A stretch of 64,000 bases of DNA from JBHELT01 sp046262935 (GCA_046262935.1 JBHELT010000060.1:22276-86275), one strand, 5' to 3'. Shown: positions 38,701 to 47,470, counted from the stretch's first letter. The notes: a model not told the origin generated them from the letters alone. Made by a program: numbers and translations.

Positions 38701-39000
38701 ATGCCCATAGAAGTGAAGATACCGGCGGTTCTTCGCCCTCATGTCGACGGAGAGCGCACCATCGAGGCCGCACCTGGAACGTTGCGCGACATCCTTGGGG
38801 GCCTTGCGGGCAAGTATCCAGCCCTCGCTTCGCAGTTCTTTGAAGAAACTGGGGACCTTCACCGGTTCGTTAACGTCTACCTGAATGACGAAGATGTGCG
38901 GTATATAGATGGTTTAGAGACGAAGGTGGCCGACGGTGATGTCCTGTCGATACTTCCGGCCGTCGCAGGCGGCGCGTTAGGCGAGACAGAGCCGAGTTAG
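38701..39000 (+). CDS. cysO: Ubiquitin-like sulfur carrier protein CysO
   Basis: 99 residues with the MoaD/ThiS beta-grasp fold (MPIEVKIPAVLRPH, VNVYLNDEDVRYIDGLETKV, GDVLSILPAVAGG). The thiocarboxylated C-terminal Gly-Gly donates sulfur to O-phosphoserine in CysM. Here Gly90-Gly91 are followed by eight residues, ALGETEPS, so the carrier appears to be made as a precursor whose tail must be removed; the adjacent JAMM protease is the obvious candidate. Confidence 0.87.
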   Translation: MPIEVKIPAVLRPHVDGERTIEAAPGTLRDILGGLAGKYPALASQFFEETGDLHRFVNVYLNDEDVRYIDGLETKVADGDVLSILPAVAGGALGETEPS

Positions 39001-39002
39001 GG

Positions 39003-39935
39003 TTGCGTTTCGACGATGTAGTTGGCCTTGTTGGCGAGACTCCACTGGTTGGCATTCAAAGCTTAAGTCCCAAGCTAACTGTTCGGTTGTGGGCCAAACT
39101 CGAGGGTCAGAACCCAACCGGTTCGGTCAAGGACCGTATAGCCAAAGCGATGATCGAGGACGCCGAGGATGCAGGCCTTTTGACCGAGGACAAAGTTCTG
39201 CTCGAGCCGACCTCGGGTAACACAGGCATCTCCTTAGCCTTCTTCGCTAAGCGGAAGGGCTATCGCATCGTCTGCGTGATGCCCGAGACCGCGTCGACCG
39301 AGAGGGCTCAACTGATCGAATTGTTTGGCGGCGAGATCGTGTTTTCGCCCGGGGACCGTGGTTCCAACGGTGCCATCGACCTTGCCAGACAGATGGCCGC
39401 TAGCGACTCGAAGTACCTGATGCTTTATCAATACGGCAACGCTGCGAACCCTGCGGCCCACGAGGCAGCGACTGGTCCCGAGATACTGAAAGACCTACCG
39501 AACATCAGTCATTTCGTCGCCGGCCTTGGAACAGGCGGCACCCTGACCGGTGTGGGTCGCTTCCTCAAGCAGACCAAACCTGGCGTGCGCATAGTTGCTG
39601 CCGAGCCGCAACAGGGGGACCTGGTTTACGGCTTGAGGTCGCTCGACGACGGTTTCATCCCTCCGGTCTTCGATGCGTCCGTCTTGGATTCGAAGATCAA
39701 GGTTGACGCCGCAAACTCGGTGACCTGGACCAAGGCGTTGGCATCGCAAGAGGGGATATTCGCAGGCATCTCAGCAGGGGCTACTGTTCACGCAGCGCGA
39801 AAGATCGCCGAACGGATCGACGAAGGCGACATCGTCTGTCTGTTCGCCGATGGAGGCTGGAAGTACCTTTCCACCGAGATCTGGTCGAAGCAGATCGACG
39901 AGGCCGCGAAGTCGGTGGAGTACATGCCGTGGTGA
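39003..39935 (+). CDS. cysM: CysO-dependent cysteine synthase
   Basis: PLP enzyme that makes cysteine from O-phosphoserine with CysO thiocarboxylate (role inferred from operon). 310 residues from TTG 39003. Schiff-base Lys43 is in NPTGSVKDR, the substrate loop is EPTSGNTG (near 64), the PLP phosphate loop is GLGTGGTLTG, and SAGAT is at about 259. The CysM-type C-terminus (STEIWSK) matches the mycobacterial enzyme. Starts three bases after the cysO stop. Confidence 0.92.
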   Translation: MRFDDVVGLVGETPLVGIQSLSPKLTVRLWAKLEGQNPTGSVKDRIAKAMIEDAEDAGLLTEDKVLLEPTSGNTGISLAFFAKRKGYRIVCVMPETASTERAQLIELFGGEIVFSPGDRGSNGAIDLARQMAASDSKYLMLYQYGNAANPAAHEAATGPEILKDLPNISHFVAGLGTGGTLTGVGRFLKQTKPGVRIVAAEPQQGDLVYGLRSLDDGFIPPVFDASVLDSKIKVDAANSVTWTKALASQEGIFAGISAGATVHAARKIAERIDEGDIVCLFADGGWKYLSTEIWSKQIDEAAKSVEYMPW

Positions 39936-40732
39936 GTCCAAACGATCGTCCGATCGCGATATTCGACTCGGGGGTTGGAGGTCTGACTGTTCTTCGATCG
40001 ATAGAAGAGTTGCTGCCCCAGGAGAACCTCATCTACTTCGGCGATACAGCACGTTTTCCTTACGGTCCCCGTTCGGTGGAAGAGGTGAAGCGTTTCGCCT
40101 TCCAGATCATGGACGCAATGGTTGAGCGTGACGTGAAGATGATGGTCATCGCCTGCAACTCGATGACAGCCGCAGCCTTCGATGACGCCAAAGACAGTTA
40201 TTCGGTCCCCGTGGTTGGCGTGATCGAACCTGCAGTAAGGGCCGCGGTGCGCGCTACGCACAACCGCAAGATCGGGGTGCTTGGGACCAAGGCGACCATC
40301 TCCACCGGCCAATACGACCGAGCGTTGAAGTTGACACGGCGAAACGTCGAGATCCACTCTCAGATCTGCGAGCGATTCGTAGAGCACGTCGAGGCCGGTG
40401 ATACGTTCTCGGAAGAATTGTTCCGTTTGGCAGAGGAGTACGTGCAACCACTGCTGGCTTCGGGCGTTGACACATTGATCCTGGGTTGCACTCATTACCC
40501 GATGCTGCGTGGCGTCCTTCATTCGGTAACCAACGGTGAGGTGGAACTGATCTCGTCGGCCGAAGAGGTGGCTAAGGACGTGTATGCCTTACTGGTCGAA
40601 CGAGGCCTTCTGCGCCGGGCTCGTGAGGTTGGGACGCGGCGTTTCCTGGTTTCAGGTGACCCGAACCAGTTCAAGGTTGTAGGCTCTCGGTTCTTGGCGG
40701 GCCTCGACCTGGTCGAGCCGATGCCGTGGTGA
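39929..40732 (+). CDS. murI: Glutamate racemase
   Basis: Supplies D-glutamate for peptidoglycan. 267 residues from GTG 39929, overlapping cysM by seven bases. Both catalytic cysteines are present: IACNSMTA near residue 74 and LGCTHYPML near 188. N-terminal IAIFDSGVGGLTVLR and YFGDTARFPYG are family signatures. Same gene order as mycobacteria, except that no rhomboid gene lies between cysM and murI. Confidence 0.95.
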   Translation: MVSPNDRPIAIFDSGVGGLTVLRSIEELLPQENLIYFGDTARFPYGPRSVEEVKRFAFQIMDAMVERDVKMMVIACNSMTAAAFDDAKDSYSVPVVGVIEPAVRAAVRATHNRKIGVLGTKATISTGQYDRALKLTRRNVEIHSQICERFVEHVEAGDTFSEELFRLAEEYVQPLLASGVDTLILGCTHYPMLRGVLHSVTNGEVELISSAEEVAKDVYALLVERGLLRRAREVGTRRFLVSGDPNQFKVVGSRFLAGLDLVEPMPW

Positions 40733-40759
40733 GGTAAGAGCAGTAGGGGGGATGAAACG

Positions 40760-41530
40760 ATGTCGTTCGATGTTGTAGTGCTTGGCGCCTCAGGAACTTT
40801 CCCGACGAAAGATGGCGCCGCCACTGGCTTGTTGTTCAGAGGCGATTCGGCTCATGTGTGGGTCGATGCGGGGACGGGAACATTCGCCAACCTGCAACGC
40901 TACGTTGATTATTTCGACCTAGACGCGGTTGTTCTTTCCCACCTGCATCTGGACCACATCCTCGATATCTATCCGCTGTATTACGGGCTCAGATATTCGG
41001 TGCGAAGTACCTCGACGCCAACCAGGATGGATGTGTACGCGCCTGCGGGGACCGAGGCGTTTTTAGCCCGGATGCTTTACAAAGGCGATGGCGATGAACC
41101 TCAAGACTTCTGCGATTACCTGTCGTTTCAGACGATCGGATCGGGTCAAGAACGAACCATCGCAGGGTTTTCTTTCAGGTTCGCCGCAACCAGGCACCCA
41201 ACCGAGACACTGGCCATGCGCGTGGAGCGCGACGGCCGAAGCCTCACTTACACATCCGACACCGCTCCCGACGATACGTTGATCGCCTTGGCGAAGGGTT
41301 CGAATGTTTTGATCGCCGAGGCGAGTTTGCAAGTTCCCAACGAGTCGCTGACAGACGTTCATATGACAGCGGAGCAGGCAGGCAAACTAGCGGCCGACGC
41401 CCAGGTTGACAGGTTAGTTCTATCTCACGTTTCTCCGGGGCTGGACCCGAACGTGAGCGCCCTGCAGGCCTCGAAGATGTTCAAGGGCGACATCGTTGTA
41501 GCTAAAGATCACCTAACGATAACGGTGTAG
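40760..41530 (+). CDS. MBL-fold hydrolase, Rv1339-like cyclic nucleotide phosphodiesterase
   Basis: 256 residues. Metallo-beta-lactamase zinc motif SHLHLDHILD (near 61-70), with Asp in YTSDTAPDD and His in LSHVSPG. The mycobacterial homologue Rv1339, in the same position between murI and rph, has been described as an atypical cAMP phosphodiesterase; that activity is inherited here only by position and family. Confidence 0.82.
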   Translation: MSFDVVVLGASGTFPTKDGAATGLLFRGDSAHVWVDAGTGTFANLQRYVDYFDLDAVVLSHLHLDHILDIYPLYYGLRYSVRSTSTPTRMDVYAPAGTEAFLARMLYKGDGDEPQDFCDYLSFQTIGSGQERTIAGFSFRFAATRHPTETLAMRVERDGRSLTYTSDTAPDDTLIALAKGSNVLIAEASLQVPNESLTDVHMTAEQAGKLAADAQVDRLVLSHVSPGLDPNVSALQASKMFKGDIVVAKDHLTITV

Positions 41531-41540
41531 GGTTCCACCC

Positions 41541-42257
41541 ATGCAAAGACATGACGGTCGACGCCCCGACGAATCGCGTCCGGTAAAAGTCACTCAGGGT
41601 TTCGTCGAGTTCGCTGAGGGCTCTGTTCTCTACGAATGCGGCAAGACGCGCGTGCTCGTGAATGCCTCCATCGAAGACCGGATCCCGGAATTCCTACGCG
41701 GGTCCGGACGAGGATGGGTTACAGCCGAGTATTCGATGTTGCCGCGCGCTACCGAAACTCGCACTCCCCGTGAAGTAAACAAGGGGCGACTCGGGGGCCG
41801 CACGCAAGAGATTCAGCGCCTCATCGGGCGAAGCCTGCGGGCGATCTGCGACATGTCACTGCTGGGTGAGCGAACCTTGTGGCTGGATTGTGACGTCATC
41901 CAAGCCGATGGTGGAACGAGAACGGCGTCCATCTCGGCAGCGTACATCGCGATAGCCGACGCGTGTAAGGCCCTAGTGGAGATGGGAAAGATCAAGGCGA
42001 GTCCGCTCAAAGATGAAGTGGCAGCCATCAGTGTGGGCATCGTCGATGGTGTTCCCTGCTTAGACCTTAACTACATCGAAGATTCCAAGGCCGAGGTTGA
42101 CATGAACATCGTGATGACCGGTTCAGGGCGCTTCGTCGAGGTGCAGGGAACCGCCGAAGGCGAGCCATTTTCCAATGACCAATTGCAGACCCTTCTCGAC
42201 CTCGGGCGCAAGGGCGTCGACGAGATCGTGGCTCGTCAAAGGAGCCTGACGACCTGA
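41541..42257 (+). CDS. rph: Ribonuclease PH
   Basis: Phosphorolytic 3' trimming of tRNA precursors. 238 residues. Family motifs: GWVTAEYSMLPRATETR, GRTQEIQRLIGRSLRA, LDCDVIQADGGTRTASI (active-site Asp), and the C-terminal EVQGTAEGEPFSNDQL. It overlaps rdgB by one base, consistent with cotranscription. Confidence 0.95.
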   Translation: MQRHDGRRPDESRPVKVTQGFVEFAEGSVLYECGKTRVLVNASIEDRIPEFLRGSGRGWVTAEYSMLPRATETRTPREVNKGRLGGRTQEIQRLIGRSLRAICDMSLLGERTLWLDCDVIQADGGTRTASISAAYIAIADACKALVEMGKIKASPLKDEVAAISVGIVDGVPCLDLNYIEDSKAEVDMNIVMTGSGRFVEVQGTAEGEPFSNDQLQTLLDLGRKGVDEIVARQRSLTT

Positions 42258-42901
42258 TGTTGAAGGTTGTACTCGCAACCTTCAATCCGGGCAAGATCAT
42301 CGAGATCAAGCAGATCATGTCCGGCCTTGACTTGGGATTCCTTTCTGCCGCCGAGGTGGGTGTTGATCCGGTCGAGGAAACGGGGTCCACCTACCTCGAG
42401 AACGCGTCTTTGAAAGCAACCGCAATGGCTAAAGCGACCGGTCTACCTGCCATCGCCGATGACTCGGGCATCGAAGTTGACTTCCTCGACGGACGTCCTG
42501 GAGTAAGGTCGGCTCGCTTCGCATCGCCGGAGGCGACGGATGAACAGAACAACGTGAGACTGGCCTCCTTGCTATTCGGAGTGCCGATGTCAAGACGAAC
42601 TGCGCGGTATCGATGCTTGGCCGTGTACTTCGATCCGTCTTCGGGCAAGACGCTGCATGCAGAAGGTGTGTGCGAAGGGACCATCGCCAACGAGCCAGCG
42701 GGAACGCGAGGCTTTGGCTACGACCCATGGTTCATCCCTCAGGGATTTGAAGCCACCATGGCGGAGCTCACGCCCGAACGCAAAGACGAGATCAGCCATA
42801 GAGGCAAAGCGTTCCGGGCCTTAGCGGCGCGCCTAGAGGCCGAGTTGGTGGTGCGGGCGAGAGGACTCGAACCTCCACAGGCTAAGCCCACAGGATCCTA
42901 A
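42257..42901 (+). CDS. rdgB: XTP/dITP diphosphatase (RdgB/HAM1)
   Basis: House-cleaning pyrophosphatase for non-canonical purine nucleotides. 214 residues: VVLATFNPGKIIEIKQIM, TGSTYLENASLKA, ADDSGIEVDFLDGRPGVRSARFA, and GFGYDPWFIP are the family signatures. The family normally ends after HRGKAFRALAARL; this frame runs ~20 residues further, through the 3' part of the tRNA-Leu gene on the other strand. Confidence 0.93.
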   Translation: MLKVVLATFNPGKIIEIKQIMSGLDLGFLSAAEVGVDPVEETGSTYLENASLKATAMAKATGLPAIADDSGIEVDFLDGRPGVRSARFASPEATDEQNNVRLASLLFGVPMSRRTARYRCLAVYFDPSSGKTLHAEGVCEGTIANEPAGTRGFGYDPWFIPQGFEATMAELTPERKDEISHRGKAFRALAARLEAELVVRARGLEPPQAKPTGS

Positions 42902-42934
42902 ATCCTGCGCGTCTACCAATTCCGCCACGCCCGC
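42849..42934 (-). tRNA. tRNA-Leu (UAG)
   Basis: Acceptor GCGGGCG pairs with CGCCCGC, and CCA is encoded at the 3' end. The D-arm is TGGCGGAATTGGTAGACGC, the anticodon stem-loop CAGGA-TTTAGGA-TCCTG reads TAG, a long class II variable arm follows, and the T-arm is GGTTCGAGTCC. The last ~50 bases overlap the end of rdgB on the opposite strand. Confidence 0.95.
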
Positions 42935-42955
42935 AGATGTGACATTTTGAAACGG

Positions 42956-43027
42956 TGGGCCGCGAAGGACTCGAACCTTCAACCTCAGCATTAAGAGTGC
43001 TTTGCGCTACCATTGCGCCAGCGGCCC
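42956..43027 (-). tRNA. tRNA-Lys (CUU)
   Basis: Acceptor GGGCCGC pairs with GCGGCCC; short D-arm GGCGCAATGGTAGCGC; anticodon loop CTCTTAA gives CTT; T-arm GAAGGTTCGAGTCCTTC. CCA is not encoded. The top pair of the anticodon stem is an A-G mismatch. The 5' end overlaps the 3' end of the HTH gene at 43007. Confidence 0.9.
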
Positions 43028-43765
43028 ACGACATCCTAGCGGAACCGGGTTATCCGCGAGGTAGTCGATCCAGCCCAGGACTTTGAATAGCAAGTCTGAA
43101 CTGCGGCGAACTCTAACGGAGGCAGTCCCAAAGTACAGGATCTTCTTGCGATGCCCGGATCCTTCTTTCTTGAAGTACGTCTTGTTGAATCGGGTTGGTG
43201 AGATGCCTGTGGCCTCTGACCAGTGAGCCCTCGCCCAGGTCTCATCTTGCCCGGTGTGCAGTTGAAGCGAGATCGCTAGGTCTTCAGCAGTTGCGCCTAG
43301 GTAACATCGCGACCATTCGATGAAGATCATCATGAGTGCAGGATCAGAGTTGGAAAAACGCACTTCTTTCGACTTAGCCCCCTCGCTCCAATAGGCGACC
43401 ACACCCGCGACCCACCCCGAGCAACAACTCAACGCCGCTGCCTCCGCCTTTGCTTCAAGGCGGATCTCTTCCGTGCGGCGTAGATTGCTCTGTCTGCGGG
43501 TTGCACCAGATCGAATCCGTGCGGCAGCGACCGCGGTGAGGACACCTTCCGGGTGAGCGGCGACGATGTCACGGCACCATGTTGAAAGGGTCCCCTTCGA
43601 AACCGGTATGACGCTGGCGATCTGGCCGTACGACAACCCGAGGCGTCGCAGGTCCTGGCCGAGCTCTTTGCGTTCCCAGCGCTTGAGGTCAGACCAACGT
43701 GTGGCACGGTGCTGCAAAGATGCCGGAATCTCCATCGATCTCAATATAGAGACCGGTAGTGACAT
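43007..43765 (-). CDS. HTH protein of homing-endonuclease-like family between tRNA genes
   Basis: 252 residues from ATG 43765 (GAAAG just upstream); ATG 43735 is an alternative. An N-terminal HTH (LGLSYGQIASVIPVSKGTLSTW) is followed by a domain containing GVVAYWSEGAKSKEVRFSNSDPALM and FIEWSRCYLGATAED. This resembles short HTH-plus-LAGLIDADG-like proteins seen in actinobacteria and phages; I cannot name catalytic residues. It lies between tRNA-His and tRNA-Lys and its last codons overlap tRNA-Lys by about 20 bases, which suggests a mobile or homing origin. Confidence 0.6.
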   Translation of the reverse strand: MSLPVSILRSMEIPASLQHRATRWSDLKRWERKELGQDLRRLGLSYGQIASVIPVSKGTLSTWCRDIVAAHPEGVLTAVAAARIRSGATRRQSNLRRTEEIRLEAKAEAAALSCCSGWVAGVVAYWSEGAKSKEVRFSNSDPALMMIFIEWSRCYLGATAEDLAISLQLHTGQDETWARAHWSEATGISPTRFNKTYFKKEGSGHRKKILYFGTASVRVRRSSDLLFKVLGWIDYLADNPVPLGCRGPLAQW

Positions 43766-43776
43766 CTTTCGATGAG

Positions 43777-43851
43777 GGTGACCGATGGGATTTGAACCCA
43801 CGACATCCTGCACCACAAGCAGGAGCTCTGCCAGGCTGAGCTACGGCCACC
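43777..43851 (-). tRNA. tRNA-His (GUG)
   Basis: Acceptor GTGGCCG with CGGTCAC, extra G at -1 opposite discriminator C (both His identity elements), D-arm GCTCAGCCTGGCAGAGC, anticodon stem-loop CCTGC-TTGTGGT-GCAGG reading GTG, T-arm TGGGTTCAAATCCCA. CCA not encoded. Confidence 0.95.
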
Positions 43852-43934
43852 ACGAGACCGGTTGCCCGGCTCCCAAGCATGGTAGCACCCGCCCGAGGGC
43901 AGAGGCAGGTCGGGGTAAGCGATAGCCTGGCTTT

Positions 43935-45119
43935 ATGAAAACAACCGCAGATGTCGTAGTGGTGGGCGGCGGGATCATCGGGTGCTCGGTTGCGCGTGAA
44001 CTGGCGAGGCGCAGCTTCGACGTCGTCTTGGTTGAAAGACATGAGATCGCCGCTGGAGCATCGGGACGCAATCATGGTCTCGTTTTCTATCCGCAAGACC
44101 CTCGCACCGAGTCTTTGTACCGGCAGAGTTTCAGCATCTACCGTGAACTTGCGACTGGCGAACTCGACCTGGCGTTCGATGAACGGCCCCGCGGATTCAT
44201 AGTCATGGTGTCCGATGAATCGGAATGGGCGGCCGCCGAACTCGAGGCCAAGGCGTGCGCGGTTGGGGGTGTGTCCATCCACGAGATGACGGCCGACGAT
44301 GTTCGTCGTGAAGAACCGAACGTGGCCCCCTTGCTCGGCGGATGGTTCATCGACGACGGTTATCGATTGGATCCAGCAGTCCTAACCCTTGCGATGGCGC
44401 TTGATGCTCGCAGTGCCGGCGCCGACGTGAACACGCACATCGATGTCAAGAGTGTGATCACCCATCATGGGAAAGTGTCTGGAGTCGCAACCGATCAGGG
44501 GATCGTGAGCGCCCCGATGGTGGTTGATGCAGCAGGCCCTTGGGCCCCCAAGTTGGCGCGCTCGGTTGGAGTCAATCTTGCTATAAGTGGTGCACGCGGA
44601 TGGCTGTTGTTGACCGAAGCGCTCGATCCCATCGCGAACCATCTTCTCGAATCTTCGGGCTGGCATCTAACCGCTGGAGACCCCGGCCCCCAGCGGACAT
44701 CGCTCGCAACATATGCCGACGAAAGCTCGCGACCGGTCACTGACATCGGCTTATTGATCCAACAGAACCGCACGGGGCATGTTCTGCTCGGAGGTTCACG
44801 TATCCCTTCATTGCGCGACGATCCCGAAGGACACGACGTGACCCTTGAGATAGCGCGAAGGGCAGTCACTGCCATCCCCATGCTGGCAGATGTCGGAGTA
44901 AGTGCGGTGTGGTCAGGTGTTCGGCCTATGAGTCGCGACGGTTTGCCCTTGATAGGCAAGGTCGGCGGCATCGAGGGGTTATTCATCGCGGGCGGACATG
45001 GCGGCCAGGGAGTGATGTTGGGGGCCGGTTCCGCTCGGCTGCTCGCTGAGATCATCACCGAAGAAACCCATTTCACCGACGCGACTGACTTCGATCCATC
45101 GCGCGCATCGTTAGCCTGA
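43935..45119 (+). CDS. FAD-dependent oxidoreductase of the DAO family
   Basis: 394 residues. The Rossmann FAD motif is VVVVGGGIIGCSVARELARR (7-26), followed by LVERHEIAAGASGRNHG and the C-terminal DGLPLIGKV and AGGHGGQGVMLGAGSARLLAE that closes on FAD. Resembles glycine oxidase, D-amino-acid dehydrogenase and sarcosine oxidase subunits; the substrate cannot be set from sequence. No neighbouring pathway gene helps. Confidence 0.82.
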   Translation: MKTTADVVVVGGGIIGCSVARELARRSFDVVLVERHEIAAGASGRNHGLVFYPQDPRTESLYRQSFSIYRELATGELDLAFDERPRGFIVMVSDESEWAAAELEAKACAVGGVSIHEMTADDVRREEPNVAPLLGGWFIDDGYRLDPAVLTLAMALDARSAGADVNTHIDVKSVITHHGKVSGVATDQGIVSAPMVVDAAGPWAPKLARSVGVNLAISGARGWLLLTEALDPIANHLLESSGWHLTAGDPGPQRTSLATYADESSRPVTDIGLLIQQNRTGHVLLGGSRIPSLRDDPEGHDVTLEIARRAVTAIPMLADVGVSAVWSGVRPMSRDGLPLIGKVGGIEGLFIAGGHGGQGVMLGAGSARLLAEIITEETHFTDATDFDPSRASLA

Positions 45120-45120
45120 G

Positions 45121-45606
45121 TCAGATCCCTTCTTTCTCCTGCTCTATCAAAGGCCGTCGAAACGCGACAAGCACACCCAGAACCAGGGCATTCATCGCCA
45201 GCAACAGAGTCGACAGAACCGACTGTTGTCGGATCGCGTGAACGATGTCTGCAGGGAGCAGCGCGACCAACGCTGCTACCAACAGGTAATAGGCCCACGG
45301 TCGGTGTAGGAGCAATCCAACTCCACCGATCAGTTTGATCAGACCCAGCCCGATCAACGCAAGCCCAACGATGTGCTTATTGAGCAAGATGCCGGGCAAT
45401 TGATGGTGCACGAAGTTGAATAAGAGATCGCCTGGGTCGTGGGCGAACTCGTGTTTCGAAGCGATGTCGACGAAACGAGCGAGCTCGTGGGTCGGAAATA
45501 TCGTGATCAGCGCTCCGGCGACGAGTTCGGCCGTTCCGGTAATCAGCTTAAAGGCCACGACGAAGTAACGAACGACTCGAAGGCGGCGCTTCGTGTTGTT
45601 ACTCAT
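45121..45606 (-). CDS. DUF2127-like membrane protein
   Basis: 161 residues from ATG 45606 (TTG 45615 is also possible). Four membrane helices with an extracytoplasmic loop (HEFAHDPGDLLFNFVHHQL) containing several His residues. The pattern, including KHIVGLALIGLGLIKLIGGVGLLLHRPWAYY, matches the DUF2127 family of unknown function. Convergent with the oxidoreductase, ending one base after its stop. Confidence 0.65.
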   Translation of the reverse strand: MSNNTKRRLRVVRYFVVAFKLITGTAELVAGALITIFPTHELARFVDIASKHEFAHDPGDLLFNFVHHQLPGILLNKHIVGLALIGLGLIKLIGGVGLLLHRPWAYYLLVAALVALLPADIVHAIRQQSVLSTLLLAMNALVLGVLVAFRRPLIEQEKEGI

Positions 45607-45795
45607 CTGCCTCAAGTCCCGTTTCGCTCAAGGCCGAATGATCGGTAGGCAGCCGCATGCGCGAATGATATGTCGGGCGTCCAGGCACCTAGGGGATGCG
45701 CCGTGAATCAACCGTAACGACGAAGGTTAAGTAGATAATCCCCACAGGATGAAAAGGGCCCTTGTAATATCCGTCGCAGCCTTGCTGCTCTCAGC

Positions 45796-47322
45796 GTGGC
45801 AGTCTTGTTGGCCCGAGGGCAGAGCTTCGCGAAGCAGATATTGATCAGCAGATACGAGGACCGGGTCGATTCTGGCTCAAACTTCATCAAGCAGTTCATC
45901 ACCGATCGACAAAGCCAGGAACGAAAGATCGCTGAGGCACGTTTCGCCGGGGCCGACATCGACTCGAACAACTTCGATCTAGCGGTCGAGTCGCTGGGTT
46001 TCGAGGCAGCGGTCCTTCTGAACGACAAAGGTGAACTACTGGCCGTTTATCCATCGAAGCCCGCGATCATCGGAACCCAGATCGCGTCGCGCTACAAACA
46101 CCTTTCCAAGGCCGTTGCAGGAGAAAGCGCGATCTCCGGCGTCGTTCCTTCGGCCGCCAAAGGTGTTCCTGTTGTGGCTCTCGCAATACCGTTCGAGAGT
46201 GAAAGAGGGCGGCGAGTCTTCAGCGGTGCATTCTCCGTTGAGATCGGTCCATTGGGAGCGTTCCTTCACGACATGCTCCCGTACGGCGGCTCGCGAGTCT
46301 TCCTTGTTGACGATAAGAGCCAGATCGCTGCGTCCGATCGTGCCCCGCGCAGGAAGGTCGAATCTCTCCGGACGGCAGACGGAGCGCTGTTCGCGGCTTC
46401 AAGCAGCAAAGTTGATTCTTCCGTGAAGAGAGGTGCATACGCCGAGGGCAACTCGACGCGCAGGTACATATCCCGCTCGGTCCCCGGGACTGATTGGCAT
46501 CTGATCGCAACGGTCCCCGAAAACGTACTATTCGAGACGGTGCCACGATCGCGATGGGTTCAATGGGGGGTCTACGCAGCGTTGGTGATCGCGGCAGGCC
46601 TCAGCATGTTCCTGATGAATCGATTGAGCGGGTCCCGGTCACTATTGCAGCAACAGGTCGCTGAGCAGCAGCGGCTGAACAAAGCTCTCGATGATTTCAG
46701 CTCGCGGGTGGCGCACGATCTAAGAAGCCCGATCGCCGGTGTGATCATGGGGATCCAGCTCCTCGACCGCCCAGATCTCAAACCGGACCTGCGCGTTGAG
46801 CTCGCAGCTTCCGTCGCCCGTCAAGCAAATGCTGCCAACGACCTCGTCGCGGAGTTGCTGGATCTGGCGCAGGCCAGCGGCACAGCGAGGAGGCAGCAGC
46901 TTCGCACCGCTGATGTACTGCGTGAAGTAGAAGCAGACGTACAAGGCGTCGAGATCTCAGTCGGACAGATACCTGAGTTCATCAACGCGGACCCGATCAG
47001 TTTCCGGCAGGCCATCTTGAATCTGGTGCGCGACGCCGGCAAGTACGGGTCGACCAATGGCAAGGCCGTAGTTGATATCAACGCCGAGACCGCGCCAGAG
47101 GGTGTGGTTTTCAGTTTCGCAGACCGGGGGCCGGGGCTCCCGGCAGATCAGCAGGCCAAGATCTTCGAGCCGTTCCAAAGGGGCGCGGCCACAGACTCTG
47201 GGGGCACAGGACTGGGCTTGGCGATCGTCGGGGCAACCGCCGAGTCCCACGGCGGTCGTGCCTGGTACGAGGACCGCGATGGCGGCGGTGCAGTCTTCAA
47301 GCTCCTGCTCGCAGACGGATAA
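45796..47322 (+). CDS. Membrane sensor histidine kinase, start region disturbed
   Basis: 508 residues in the main frame: an extracytoplasmic Cache-like sensor (about 20-250), a helix (WGVYAALVIAAGLSMFLM), HisKA with phospho-His307 in SSRVAHDLRSP, and HATPase (ADRGPGLP, GGTGLGLAI). The N-box reads NLVRDAGKYG, with Asp where the second Asn is usual. The expected first membrane helix lies in another frame: ATG 45749 gives MKRALVISVAALLLSA, and a one-base change near 45790 would join it to VAVLLARGQSF. It is thus a 5' frameshift or a sequencing error. Confidence 0.75.
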   Translation: MAVLLARGQSFAKQILISRYEDRVDSGSNFIKQFITDRQSQERKIAEARFAGADIDSNNFDLAVESLGFEAAVLLNDKGELLAVYPSKPAIIGTQIASRYKHLSKAVAGESAISGVVPSAAKGVPVVALAIPFESERGRRVFSGAFSVEIGPLGAFLHDMLPYGGSRVFLVDDKSQIAASDRAPRRKVESLRTADGALFAASSSKVDSSVKRGAYAEGNSTRRYISRSVPGTDWHLIATVPENVLFETVPRSRWVQWGVYAALVIAAGLSMFLMNRLSGSRSLLQQQVAEQQRLNKALDDFSSRVAHDLRSPIAGVIMGIQLLDRPDLKPDLRVELAASVARQANAANDLVAELLDLAQASGTARRQQLRTADVLREVEADVQGVEISVGQIPEFINADPISFRQAILNLVRDAGKYGSTNGKAVVDINAETAPEGVVFSFADRGPGLPADQQAKIFEPFQRGAATDSGGTGLGLAIVGATAESHGGRAWYEDRDGGGAVFKLLLADG

Positions 47323-47397
47323 CTAGCAGACTGTTACCTGCTTCGCTAACCAGCAAGAGGTGACAAGTGTCCACGATGCCCCGCGACATCACATTTG

Positions 47398-47470
47398 CGC
47401 GCCCGGCAGGATTCGAACCTGCGGCCCGCTGCTTAGAAGGCAGCCGCTCTGTCCACTGAGCTACGAGCGC
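47398..47470 (-). tRNA. tRNA-Arg (UCU)
   Basis: Acceptor GCGCTCG/CGGGCGC (one T-G pair), D-arm GCTCAGTGGACAGAGC, anticodon stem-loop GCTGC-CTTCTAA-GCAGC reading TCT, T-arm GCAGGTTCGAATCCTGC, discriminator G. CCA not encoded. Confidence 0.95.

Noticed and set aside
42840..42901. Extra C-terminal domain of RdgB
   Set aside because: The extra ~20 residues are simply the complement of tRNA-Leu; the family fold is complete before them.
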